From Candidatus Coproplasma stercoravium (GTDB lineage: Bacteria > Bacillota > Clostridia > Christensenellales > Borkfalkiaceae), in the NCBI GenBank assembly GCA_018713165.1, contig DVFR01000019.1, forward strand, positions 23,713 through 87,712: DNA of 64,000 nucleotides. The letters run 5' to 3'. Below the pieces are notes generated by a model. That model saw nothing but the letters and a program-made list of their open reading frames with translations, was not told where the DNA came from and searched no databases. The stretch's first letter is position 1; every line of letters starts with the position of its first letter. Of the stretch, positions 1-7,313 are shown in pieces. Position numbers and translations under genes: made by a program.

Positions 1-1
1 C

Positions 2-604
2 ATGGGGTCGTTCTTCTGCCGCGAATATATCGCCCGCCACAGCGGTTTTTCGGGTGCGATAATCATGGGCACGGGCTTCAAAGACCCCGTAACGCTCTTT
101 TTTGCGCGCCTTATAACGGCAATAACGGGCGGCACGCGCGGCTGGGAGCACAAGAGCAGGTTTATCTCAAAACTCGCCTTCGGCTCTTACAACAAAAAGT
201 TCAGGCCCGTACGCACGGGCTACGAATGGCTCTCCAAAAACGCCGAAAACGTCGACGCGTACGTCGCCGACGAAAAGTGCGGCTTCGGCTTTACCTGCGG
301 CGGCTTTATGGGGCTGTTCAACATAATAAAGATGGCGTGCTCCAAGAGTGCGTTCGCCCGCGTGGACAAGTCGCTCCCCCTGTTTATCGTGGCGGGAGAG
401 GACGACCCCGTCGGCGACTACGGCAGGGGCGTTAAAAAGACGTACGAAAAGTATGTAAAGGCGGGCGTAAAGGACGTCCGGCTCAAACTCTATTCGGGCG
501 CGCGGCACGAAATTCTCAACGACGACTGCCGCGAAGCCGCCGTGCGCGACGCGTTATCCTTCGTGTGCGAAAAAGCGGGCATATCCTTTAAAGAACAGTT
601 TTAG
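2..604 (+). CDS. Alpha/beta-hydrolase (lysophospholipase-like), C-terminal part
   Basis: The 5' end lies outside the window: the first visible residues, MGSFF, look like the second half of a G-x-S-M-G-S nucleophile elbow, so the apparent ATG at base 2 is internal and the serine at residue 3 is the likely catalytic nucleophile. The remaining 200 residues carry a lid-like insertion, an acid in VAGEDDPVG (near residue 134) and the final histidine in SGARHEILND (near residue 169). This is the Ser-Asp-His order of the monoacylglycerol lipase/lysophospholipase branch (hydrolase_4 type). It would hydrolyse a lipid or small ester in the cytoplasm; the substrate is unknown. It is followed on the same strand by two more hydrolases and an ATP-grasp enzyme, suggesting one operon. 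Confidence 0.85.
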   Translation: MGSFFCREYIARHSGFSGAIIMGTGFKDPVTLFFARLITAITGGTRGWEHKSRFISKLAFGSYNKKFRPVRTGYEWLSKNAENVDAYVADEKCGFGFTCGGFMGLFNIIKMACSKSAFARVDKSLPLFIVAGEDDPVGDYGRGVKKTYEKYVKAGVKDVRLKLYSGARHEILNDDCREAAVRDALSFVCEKAGISFKEQF

Positions 605-685
605 TTTATATGCGTGCAGGGCGCACGCGCGGTTTTACTTCGGGTTTGTTGCGGCGGCCGCCGCTTTAATAAAGAGGGCTTTTTT

Positions 686-1447
686 ATGGTTAAAGAGTGG
701 GATATCACGATTCCGCAACTTACGGGCGAACGCACGCGCAGGGCGTATGTGTACCTCCCGAACGATTATGAAGAGGATTCCGAAAGGCGCTATCCCGTTA
801 TGTATATGTTCGACGGGCACAACCTTTTTTTCGACAGCGAGGCGACTTACGGCAAGAGCTGGGGCATAGGGGAATACCTCGACTATACCAACACGAAACT
901 TATCGTCGCGGCGGTGGAGTGCAACACCGTCGGGAACGGCAGGCTGGAGGAGTATTCTCCGATAAACTTTTATATGCCCGACGGCACCTTTATCCGCGGC
1001 AGGGGCAAAAAGTATATGGACTGGCTGGTCGGCGAGTTCAAGCCGTTTATCGATTCAAATTTCCGTACCCTGCCCGACAGGCTGAATACGGCAATCGGCG
1101 GCAGTTCCATGGGCGGGCTGATGACCATGTACGCGCTCGCCGCGTACAACCGCTTCTTCTCGCGCGGGGCGGCGCTTTCGCCGAGCCTGTGGGTGGGCGG
1201 AGAAACTCCCGCGTTTTTAACCAGGGCAAAATTCGGCAGGGCGACCCTTTTATACATGGACTACGGCAGCAAGGAGTTTAAAAATCACTCCGCGCAGAAA
1301 AAAATTTTTGCCGACGTCGCCGCCGACCTCATTCAAAAGGGCGTGTTCGTAACCTCGCGCATAGTGCCCTACGGCACCCATTGCGAGGCGTCGTGGCAGA
1401 GGCAGCTGCCCGTGTTTATGTCGGCCCTGGGGTTTGAAGGGGAGTAA
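686..1447 (+). CDS. Putative esterase (esterase D / enterochelin-esterase-like fold)
   Basis: This 253-residue cytoplasmic alpha/beta-hydrolase belongs to the putative esterase family (PF00756 type). The N-terminus has the family's beta-strand layout (RRAYVYLPNDY, YPVMYMFDGHN), the nucleophile elbow is GGSSMGG at residues 138-144 with Ser141 as probable catalytic residue, and the likely catalytic His is in YGTHCEASW near the C-terminus. I chose the ATG at 686 because AAAGAGGG lies at a good distance upstream; the open frame extends further 5' but has no ribosome site there. It is the second hydrolase in a row, about 80 bases after the first. No signal peptide is visible. Family assignment is firm; the substrate is unknown. 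Confidence 0.85.
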   Translation: MVKEWDITIPQLTGERTRRAYVYLPNDYEEDSERRYPVMYMFDGHNLFFDSEATYGKSWGIGEYLDYTNTKLIVAAVECNTVGNGRLEEYSPINFYMPDGTFIRGRGKKYMDWLVGEFKPFIDSNFRTLPDRLNTAIGGSSMGGLMTMYALAAYNRFFSRGAALSPSLWVGGETPAFLTRAKFGRATLLYMDYGSKEFKNHSAQKKIFADVAADLIQKGVFVTSRIVPYGTHCEASWQRQLPVFMSALGFEGE

Positions 1448-1531
1448 GCGGGGCTATGCCCCGCAACGTTGCGCGGGCGCAACTTACTGTATGCGCCGCA
1501 GGCGCATTCATCGCGTACGCCGCAGGCGTAC
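1448..1531 (+). other. Three short GC hairpins between two esterase genes
   Basis: Directly after the stop codon lies GCGGGGC-TAT-GCCCCGC (1448-1464). Two near-identical hairpins follow: ATGCGCC-GCA-GGCGCAT at 1491-1507 and GTACGCC-GCA-GGCGTAC at 1515-1531, each followed by a TCATCGC/TTATCGC copy. Both use the same CGCCGCAGGCG core, and their outer pairs differ in a compensating way (ATG/CAT against GTA/TAC). No T-run follows, so they are not obvious intrinsic terminators; they may stabilise or process the operon mRNA. Confidence 0.5.
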
Positions 1532-1580
1532 TTATCGCTTTTGAGCGCTATATCGACATCGGGAGAAAAGAGGATTTTTA

Positions 1581-2333
1581 ATGCAGATAAATTACGGAAA
1601 ATTTTATTCGCGGCACTTAAAACGCGAAATGGAATATAAAATTTACGGCACGGGCGGCAAACCCGTGCTCGCAATACCCTGCCAGGGCGGCAGATTTTAC
1701 GAGTTCGAGGATATGCGCATGCTCGATATTTACGCACCGTATATCGAGGACGGGCGCATTCAGGTTTTCACGATAGACAGCATCGATAACGAAACTCTCT
1801 TCGGCAGCGGCGGCGCTCGCGAGAGAATATGCCGCCACGAAGCGTGGGTCAACTATATAATGGAGGAGGCAATTCCCCATTTTTCGCACATAAACACGCA
1901 GGCAAACGGCTGGGAGATAAAGTTCCTCGCCGTCGGGCTGAGCCTCGGCGCGCTCCACGCCGCAACGCTCTTTTTCCGCTATCCCGACGTGTTCGACGGC
2001 CTGCTCGCGCTCAGCGGCGTTTATACAAACGAATACTGCTTCGGAAATTATCACGACGATTTGACCTATATCAACTCGCCCCAGCAGTTCGTTGCAAACA
2101 TGCCCGCAGGGCACCCTTACATCGAAAAGTACAACTCGGGCAGAATCATTCTGTGCGTCGGCCGGGGCGCGTGGGAGAACGAAACGCTCGAAAGCACGGC
2201 GGCGTTCGAAAAAATTTTAAGGCAAAAGGGCATAAACGCCTGGGTCGATTTCTGGGGCGGCGACGTCCGTCACGACTGGGACTGGTGGTTTATACAGGCT
2301 TCGTATTTTTTGCCCAAAATTTTGAATTACTGA
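1581..2333 (+). CDS. Putative esterase, alpha/beta-hydrolase fold
   Basis: This 250-residue cytoplasmic protein has a compact esterase fold. The nucleophile elbow is GLSLGA (about residues 119-124, probable Ser121) after strand IKFLAVG, and a late His lies in DVRHDWDWW (near residue 233). It resembles the short esterase-family proteins that often sit beside ATP-grasp genes in Bacillota. The start is supported by AAAAGAGG about 8 bases upstream of the ATG at 1581. It is third in a row of hydrolases and precedes the ATP-grasp gene by about 170 bases. The hydrolase family is clear; the acyl or amide substrate is not known, and it is distinct in sequence from the esterase at 686-1447. Confidence 0.82.
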   Translation: MQINYGKFYSRHLKREMEYKIYGTGGKPVLAIPCQGGRFYEFEDMRMLDIYAPYIEDGRIQVFTIDSIDNETLFGSGGARERICRHEAWVNYIMEEAIPHFSHINTQANGWEIKFLAVGLSLGALHAATLFFRYPDVFDGLLALSGVYTNEYCFGNYHDDLTYINSPQQFVANMPAGHPYIEKYNSGRIILCVGRGAWENETLESTAAFEKILRQKGINAWVDFWGGDVRHDWDWWFIQASYFLPKILNY

Positions 2334-2360
2334 GCGGCTTAACAGCTGTTGCAGCAAAAA

Positions 2361-2384
2361 GGGCGGCACATATGCCGCAACTAT
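2361..2384 (+). repeat. R1-like dispersed motif (degenerate)
   Basis: GGCGGCACATATGCCGCAAC resembles the R1 repeat (core ATATGCCGCAAATAACGC) seen four times elsewhere, but its tail diverges. It lies in the gap before the ATP-grasp gene, in the same orientation relative to the downstream gene as the full copies. Confidence 0.4.
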
Positions 2385-2507
2385 TTGTATGAAACGGCGC
2401 GTTTGCGCCGAAAAAAATAAAGCTTTCAGCGACGGGCAAAAACATATGGCGGTAAATATGCCGCACATTATAATTCAGCAAATTAAACTGCTGAAGGGAG
2501 AAATATT

Positions 2508-3701
2508 ATGAAAAATTTTGTGTTCATCTCGCCCAACTTTCCCACAAACTACTGGAAGTTCTGCAAGGAACTCAGGGGTAACGGGCTCAACGTGCTCGGC
2601 GTGGGCGATTGCCCCTACGACGAGCTCAACCCCGAACTCAAACTCAGCCTCACCGAATATTACAGGGTAAACTCTCTCGAAAATTACGACGAGGTGTACC
2701 GCGCTGTGGCGCTCTTTGCCTTCAAATACGGCAGGATTGATTTTATAGAGAGCAACAACGAATACTGGCTGGAGCTCGACGCAAAGCTGCGCACCGATTT
2801 CAACGTGTGCTCAGGCTTCAAGGAAGAGGACATGGCGCGCGTAAAGCACAAGTCGAAGATGAAGGAGTACTACAAAAAGGCGTGCGTGGTAACGGCGCGC
2901 TACTGCATGGCGACTTCCGTGGAAGAGTGCAAAAAGTTTATCGCAAAGGTGGGCTATCCCGTTATTGTGAAGCCCGACAACGGAGTGGGCGCAAACGACA
3001 CCTACAAGCTCTCCTCCGACGAGGAGCTCAAAAAGTTCTTCAACGAAAAGCCTCCCGTCGAGTACATTATGGAGGAGTTTGTCGAGGCGGAGGTCAACTC
3101 TTACGACGCGATAATCAACTCGAAGGGCGAGCCGATATTTGAAACGGGAAACGTAACCCCCATGTCTATCATGGACATAGTGAACACCAACGGCAACAGC
3201 ATATATTATATAGTAAACGAGCTTGCGCCCGACGTCAAAGACGCGGGCAGGCGCACCGTTAAGGCGTTCGGCGTGAAGAGCCGCTTCGTCCACTTCGAGT
3301 TTTTCCGCCTCACAAAGGACCAGTATCTCGGCAAAAAGGGCGACGTGATTGCCCTCGAGGTGAACATGCGCCCCTGCGGCGGCTTCTCGCCCGATATGAT
3401 GAACTACGCTAACTCCACCGACGTGTATAAGATATGGGCCGACATGATTGCGTACGACAGCACTCTCGTCCCCACGGGCGAAAAGTTCTACTGCGCGTAT
3501 GCCGGCAGGCGCGACGGCAAGCAGTTCGAGTACAGCGGGGAGGATATAGAGCGCAAATACGCCGCCAATTTAAAGGCGGTCGACCGCATTCCCGACGCCC
3601 TCGCCGCGGCGATGGGCAACACCATGTATCTTGCCAACTTCAAAACCAAAGAGGAGATGAACGCCTTCTATAAAGACGTTTTATTGACGAAGGAAATTTA
3701 A
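2508..3701 (+). CDS. ATP-grasp domain ligase
   Basis: This 397-residue cytoplasmic enzyme has the three-part ATP-grasp layout: an N-terminal Rossmann-like pre-domain (residues 1 to about 110), a lid/ATP-binding segment with GYPVIVKPDNGVGAND (about 155-170) and YIMEEFVEAEVNS (about 190), and a metal-binding segment with ALEVNMRPCGGF (about 280-292). These enzymes join a carboxylate, via acyl-phosphate, to an amine or thiol. The start has GAAGGGAG at ideal spacing. It follows three hydrolases on the same strand and is closed by a strong terminator, so the cluster may make and cleave an amide or ester product. It is not a standard purine or carbamoyl-phosphate enzyme; the product is unknown. Confidence 0.85.
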   Translation: MKNFVFISPNFPTNYWKFCKELRGNGLNVLGVGDCPYDELNPELKLSLTEYYRVNSLENYDEVYRAVALFAFKYGRIDFIESNNEYWLELDAKLRTDFNVCSGFKEEDMARVKHKSKMKEYYKKACVVTARYCMATSVEECKKFIAKVGYPVIVKPDNGVGANDTYKLSSDEELKKFFNEKPPVEYIMEEFVEAEVNSYDAIINSKGEPIFETGNVTPMSIMDIVNTNGNSIYYIVNELAPDVKDAGRRTVKAFGVKSRFVHFEFFRLTKDQYLGKKGDVIALEVNMRPCGGFSPDMMNYANSTDVYKIWADMIAYDSTLVPTGEKFYCAYAGRRDGKQFEYSGEDIERKYAANLKAVDRIPDALAAAMGNTMYLANFKTKEEMNAFYKDVLLTKEI

Positions 3702-3723
3702 ATTTTTAAAAAATACAAAGGCT

Positions 3724-3767
3724 TAAAGCGCCGCGCGGCAGAAAAATTTCTGCCGCGCGGCGCTTTA
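3724..3767. terminator. Bidirectional intrinsic terminator
   Basis: A 21-base perfect inverted repeat (arms 3724-3744 and 3747-3767) begins TAAAGCGCCGCGCGG and ends with CGCTTTAATTTTTATTT. It sits between convergent genes (ATP-grasp on plus, small membrane protein on minus) and carries A/T tails on both sides, so it should stop transcription from either direction. Confidence 0.85.
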
Positions 3768-3771
3768 ATTT

Positions 3772-4096
3772 TTATTTCAAAGTAATTTTTCTTGCGGCAA
3801 ACCACATTGCCAGCGCGGCGATAAACGCCATAAACGAAACGAGCATGTTCATGCTGAAAATGTTTGCGCTGCTGCCGCTGTACTCCACCCCGGGGATTCG
3901 CCACCTCACTTCTATCCGGAAGGGCGATTCGTACCATGCCGAGATGCTGTATCCCTCGGGCGGGAAAAAGGCGTATTGGAAGAGCTGCGCGCAGGGTATC
4001 AGCCAGCACAGCCCGAGCACGGCGACGAACACCCAGTCGTACCAACAGCGTATGCCGCGCGTCGCCGCGCTTTAACGGCACGATATTGCGCCGCAT
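3772..4096 (-). CDS. Small two-helix membrane protein, apparently frameshifted near its start
   Basis: The clear coding frame (3772-4032 from a GTG, up to about 100 residues without a start) encodes a hydrophobic helix (VFVAVLGLCWLIPCAQLF), an extracytoplasmic stretch of about 35 residues rich in aromatics, and a second helix (LVSFMAFIAALAMWFAA) ending in basic residues. The frame opens upstream with RGIRCWYDWVF, typical of the edge of a membrane helix, but has no good start there; a TAA lies near 4074. An ATG at 4096, 10 bases after the methyltransferase stop, is in a different frame, and loss of one A in the AAA at about 4073-4075 would join the two. So it is either a pseudogene, an assembly error, or starts at GTG 4032. 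Family not recognised. Confidence 0.45.
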
Positions 4097-4105
4097 TATG
4101 ATATT

Positions 4106-4978
4106 TCAATTTTTTATCCCGCGCACAAACATTATCAGGCTGACCGCCGTGTCCCACTGTTTTTCTCCGCGTTCGTATAAGTTAAGGCGCCCGTCATACT
4201 TTTTATTTATAAGTTCCGTCATCTTTTCTATATCTTTCGCGGCAACGTACTCGGGCATGGAGCGGGCGACGTTTTGCAAACAGTCCAGGGCAGATTTGCG
4301 GCCTTCCTCTATTATGTCGCGCGCCAGCGCCGAAAATTTTTTATCGTCGGGCGTCAGCCCCACAGCAAGATAGTCGCAGGTTACCTCCCCGAATCCGAAT
4401 TGTTCCATGGCGGCGGGCAGTTCCGCCTCGGTTAAAGGATATCTGCGCACGGCGTACTTTGTTAAAGTGTCGTCATGCTCTGCCACCCTGCGCCAGAACC
4501 CCTCTTCAAAACCGTTTTCATCAAGGCATGGTGCCTTTACTTCGGCAGTTGTGCGGTTGGAGAGCACAATGCACGCGCCACCGCTCTTTAAAACGCGCAA
4601 CTGTTCGCCGAAAAATTTTTTTGGTTCTATGTGTTCGCTCACCGTGTATGAGATGGTCACGTCGAATGTGCCGTTCTGAAAGGGCAGCGCCGTAGCGTCT
4701 CCCTCAAAAAATTCTATGCCCTTCTCGTGTTCGCGGGCAAAATTTATAAAGTTGCTGTCGCGGTCGAGTCCATATATCTCCGCCTTTGGGTACCAGCGGT
4801 GCAACGCGCCCGCCAGCGCCCCGGGGCCGCACCCCACCTCAAGTATTTTAAGCCTGCGCCTGTCGTCAAGCTTTAAAAGAGCCCTGTATCTCTCTGCAAA
4901 TAGTTCGCTAAAGCGCAGTTTGCGGCTGTAGTACAGCGTGTTTGCCCCCTGAATGAATTGCGACCACACGGTGTTCAT
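4106..4978 (-). CDS. SAM-dependent methyltransferase, class I
   Basis: This 290-residue cytoplasmic methyltransferase has a Rossmann-type AdoMet fold. Motif I is ILEVGCGPGAL (residues 45-55), the acidic end of beta-2 is in IYGLDRDS, motif II/III is FFEGDATALPFQNGTFDVTISYTVSEHI, and the post-motif helix holds LRVLKSGGACIVLSN. A C-terminal extension of about 120 residues after the core is likely the substrate-recognition part. It matches the Methyltransf_11/UbiE-like superfamily; the substrate (small molecule, lipid or protein) cannot be told. It has its own sigma-A promoter, and its ribosome site is a run of nine Gs eight bases before the ATG, described separately. The small membrane protein downstream may be co-transcribed. 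Confidence 0.88.
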   Translation of the reverse strand: MNTVWSQFIQGANTLYYSRKLRFSELFAERYRALLKLDDRRRLKILEVGCGPGALAGALHRWYPKAEIYGLDRDSNFINFAREHEKGIEFFEGDATALPFQNGTFDVTISYTVSEHIEPKKFFGEQLRVLKSGGACIVLSNRTTAEVKAPCLDENGFEEGFWRRVAEHDDTLTKYAVRRYPLTEAELPAAMEQFGFGEVTCDYLAVGLTPDDKKFSALARDIIEEGRKSALDCLQNVARSMPEYVAAKDIEKMTELINKKYDGRLNLYERGEKQWDTAVSLIMFVRGIKN

Positions 4979-4986
4979 AAATTGTT

Positions 4987-4995
4987 CCCCCCCCC
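4987..4995 (-). promoter_or_regulatory. Poly-G(9) tract acting as ribosome-binding site
   Basis: On the coding (minus) strand, nine consecutive Gs are followed by AACAATTT and then the ATG of the methyltransferase. No other Shine-Dalgarno sequence is present, so the homopolymer itself must pair with 16S rRNA. It lies within the 5' leader, about 10-20 bases after the inferred start of transcription. Runs of this length slip during replication, so leader length and ribosome-site strength could vary among cells. Confidence 0.6.
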
Positions 4996-5011
4996 GGCAT
5001 ATGGTGACGAT

Positions 5012-5040
5012 ATATTAACATAGCAATACGTTGCTGTCAA
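5012..5040 (-). promoter_or_regulatory. Sigma-A promoter of the methyltransferase
   Basis: On the minus strand, TTGACA (5035-5040) and TAATAT (5012-5017) are separated by 17 bases. The leader to the ATG at 4978 would be about 27 bases and includes the poly-G ribosome site. Confidence 0.7.
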
Positions 5041-5128
5041 GTACGGCGGAAATTTAAACGCGGCAAAAGTTCTAAACGGCGCGGATGGCAAATAAAATAG
5101 CGTATACGAAATATTTGCGGAGGGTGGT

Positions 5129-6229
5129 ATGCTCGACAGTGAAGTTTGCAAAGATTTGAATTCGCGCCTTGGCGGCGCTACCGTTGCCGTGCGGGGCGAC
5201 GGGGAGCTGTATTCGGCGCTGTGCGCAGGCAGTTGCGAAGGCCTCAGCTTTTCGGAGGAGGAAAAGGGCTGCGGCGCGCTTATATTTACCGAAAAGGACG
5301 GGGCAGACTATGCCGCCGTTGCGGACGGCAGACCCTTTGTTATAATATCTGGCGACGGCGCCCCGCTCGAAAAGAAGTACGGCTGTGCCTGCACGGCGCC
5401 TGTGCCCTGGGACGACGGCGCGCTGAATGCTCTTTTAAGATTGCTCGCGGGCGAGTTCTGCGTGCGTTCGGTGAATATCGACGTGCCCGAATGGATGCGC
5501 TTTCTGCCGCAGGACAGTTCGGCAATCTCCGAACTTATCGAAAAGGTGCGCGCCGCGTGTTCTTCGGTAAAAAAAGTAAAGGATATCTCCTCGCTCGGTT
5601 CTGTTACCGAGGGCACAAAATACTGGTCGCCCGCAACGGAGCTCACCATCGATTTTTCGACGGGCGACGCGCATATCGCGTGTTTTGCGCAGGAAGGTAT
5701 ATTTTTTGACATGCTCTCCGAAATTGCGGGCGACGGAATTGACGGCGAGTATTCGTTGATGCGCTACGTCCGCTCCGCGGCGGAAGCAAAGCGCGGGTAC
5801 GAAAAGGTGCGCGACGCGCTCGACTGCGCCCGCGTCAACGGTTACGGCATAGTCACGCCCGCGGATGAAGATTTGAGCTACGAACAGCCCTGCGTTGTAA
5901 AACAGGGTTCTTCCGTAGGCATAAAGCTGCGCGCCTCGGCGCCTACTTACCATATTATAAGAGTGGATGTCTCGGGCGAGGTCAGTCCCATAATGGGCGA
6001 AAGCGCCCAGAGCGAAAGCCTCGTTTCAAATATGATGAGCGGGTTCGAGAAAAACCCCGAGGAGACGTGGAACACCGACGTGTTCGGCAGGTCTTTAAAG
6101 TCGATGGTGCAGGAGGGGCTGAACGCGAAGGTAAATTCCATTCAGGAGGAAACGCGCTCCAAACTCAGAAAGGCGATAACGCGCATGGCTAACGAGGGTA
6201 AGGGCGGGGTCATTTGTATAATACTTTAA
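5129..6229 (+). CDS. spoIVA: Stage IV sporulation protein A homologue lacking the P-loop ATPase part
   Basis: In Bacillus, SpoIVA is an ATPase of about 490 residues that polymerises on the forespore to make the coat basement layer. This 366-residue protein matches its middle and C-terminal domains: VNIDVPEWMRFLPQD (115-129), the ATPase-to-middle linker KKVKDISS, and the very conserved tail with WNTDVFGRSL, VQEGLNAKV and the terminal GGVICIIL. The first 110 residues resemble only the back half of the nucleotide-binding fold (RPFVIISGDG...); there is no GxxxxGKS/T Walker A or Walker B. The start is secure (CGGAGGG 5 bases before ATG 5129, no upstream frame). So it is a truncated or pseudo-ATPase SpoIVA paralogue. 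It stands alone, divergent from the methyltransferase, with its own terminator. Confidence 0.8.
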   Translation: MLDSEVCKDLNSRLGGATVAVRGDGELYSALCAGSCEGLSFSEEEKGCGALIFTEKDGADYAAVADGRPFVIISGDGAPLEKKYGCACTAPVPWDDGALNALLRLLAGEFCVRSVNIDVPEWMRFLPQDSSAISELIEKVRAACSSVKKVKDISSLGSVTEGTKYWSPATELTIDFSTGDAHIACFAQEGIFFDMLSEIAGDGIDGEYSLMRYVRSAAEAKRGYEKVRDALDCARVNGYGIVTPADEDLSYEQPCVVKQGSSVGIKLRASAPTYHIIRVDVSGEVSPIMGESAQSESLVSNMMSGFEKNPEETWNTDVFGRSLKSMVQEGLNAKVNSIQEETRSKLRKAITRMANEGKGGVICIIL

Positions 6230-6237
6230 GTGTTCAC

Positions 6238-6271
6238 AAAAATGCCGCGCAAGCCGTTGCGCGGCATTTTT
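6238..6271 (+). terminator. Intrinsic terminator after the SpoIVA-like gene
   Basis: AAAAATGCCGCGCAA (6238-6252) pairs with TTGCGCGGCATTTTT (6257-6271) around a 4-base loop, ending in a T5 run. Confidence 0.85.
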
Positions 6272-7136
6272 GAGGCGGAGAAACTAAGGTCTCGCGCGGC
6301 ATGCGGTGTATAAACCGCCGCGCTCGGTCACCGCTCGTTCTCTGATTTGCCCTCGCTCATCTCACAGCGACATTGCTTGCGCTTTTCACGTCGTTATTTT
6401 AATAAAAAATTATTTTTGCGGAGTAAAATCAGATTACTCCGCTTTTTTATTTTCTGCAAAATATGTCGGAAAATATAAAATGCCGTCGTATGCGCCGAGT
6501 GCGCCAAAATTCATATAAAAAGGCGTTTTGCCGCTTTTATGCATATGTGTTGCCGCTAAGATGCGCCAAAAATAATATGCGGGTTTAACAAGGTGAACAA
6601 AAACGCATTTATTTTGCAATACATATGAAAAAGGGCGGCGGATATGCGCGGAATACTTGCGCGCCCGCGCATTAAAGCCGCGCCGCATATTTATCGCCGC
6701 GCATATAAAAACGGAGGAGGGGGAGGGCATATTTGTACGGGTGCAGGCAAATAAAAAATACGGTATTTTTGCGGCATATGAATTAAAATTAATTTAATAT
6801 TTTCGTCGCATATGTATTTGTATTCAGATTTTATTTACCGCATATGTCTGCGCGCGGCAAAATTAAAATATTTATCTGCGCGACGGGTGATATCGGACAA
6901 AATAAATATGTTTAAAAATAAATATGCGCCGAGATTTATTTTATCGCGTTATATGCGCTTAAAAAATATGCGTTCAGGCGGCAAAAGGCAGCTTTCCCTC
7001 TCCCCTTCCGTGTGGGGATAATCTGCCGCCCGATTGTGGAGATGTGGGCGGCGACGAATATGAATGAGGGCGGCTTTTCGCGGAGATTTTACAAAATTCC
7101 GCAAAATAATGCAAATTTTTTGTGAATAAACCGTTT
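6272..7136. other. AT-rich noncoding island
   Basis: About 1 kb between the SpoIVA terminator and the ABC exporter contains no convincing gene: the short frames lack ribosome sites and have no recognisable composition. The left end (about 6300-6390) is a decayed copy of repeat R2 (GGTCACCGC, then GCTCATCTCACA and CATTGC). The rest is unusually rich in GCATAT/ATATGC words spaced irregularly. I see no tRNA, riboswitch or insertion sequence. Confidence 0.5.
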
Positions 7137-7164
7137 ATCGGGCGGCATATATATGCCGCCCGAT
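7137..7164. other. Perfect 28-base palindrome
   Basis: ATCGGGCGGCATAT followed directly by ATATGCCGCCCGAT, with no loop. It would form a cruciform or strong hairpin, or serve as a symmetric protein-binding site. It lies in the noncoding island about 150 bases past the end of the ABC exporter operon. Confidence 0.6.
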
Positions 7165-7190
7165 ACTCTGTAATTCCACATAAAAATTAT

Positions 7191-7220
7191 GCCGCCGACG
7201 GTTATTTTTCCGTCGGCGGC
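7191..7220. other. GC-rich hairpin with T-rich loop
   Basis: GCCGCCGACGG (7191-7201) pairs perfectly with CCGTCGGCGGC (7210-7220) around TTATTTTT. It lies downstream of the exporter operon on the minus strand and may help end its transcript, although the flanking T-run expected of an intrinsic terminator is weak. Confidence 0.5.
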
Positions 7221-7313
7221 GATTGGCTGTATTACGGCGCGCGGGCTTTAAATTACCGCATGCATTGCCGCGCTCCCGTAAATACAGTTATTGGTGAATT
7301 TTCGTGAACCCCT

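Noticed and set aside
5041..5128. Sigma-E-type promoter before the SpoIVA-like gene
   Set aside because: GTATACGAAAT loosely resembles a sigma-E -10 box, but no matching -35 is at the right spacing, so I did not annotate it.
6434..6730. 98-codon minus-strand frame in the noncoding island
   Set aside because: No ribosome site, no recognisable domain, and composition following the ATATGC-rich DNA; not enough to call a gene.
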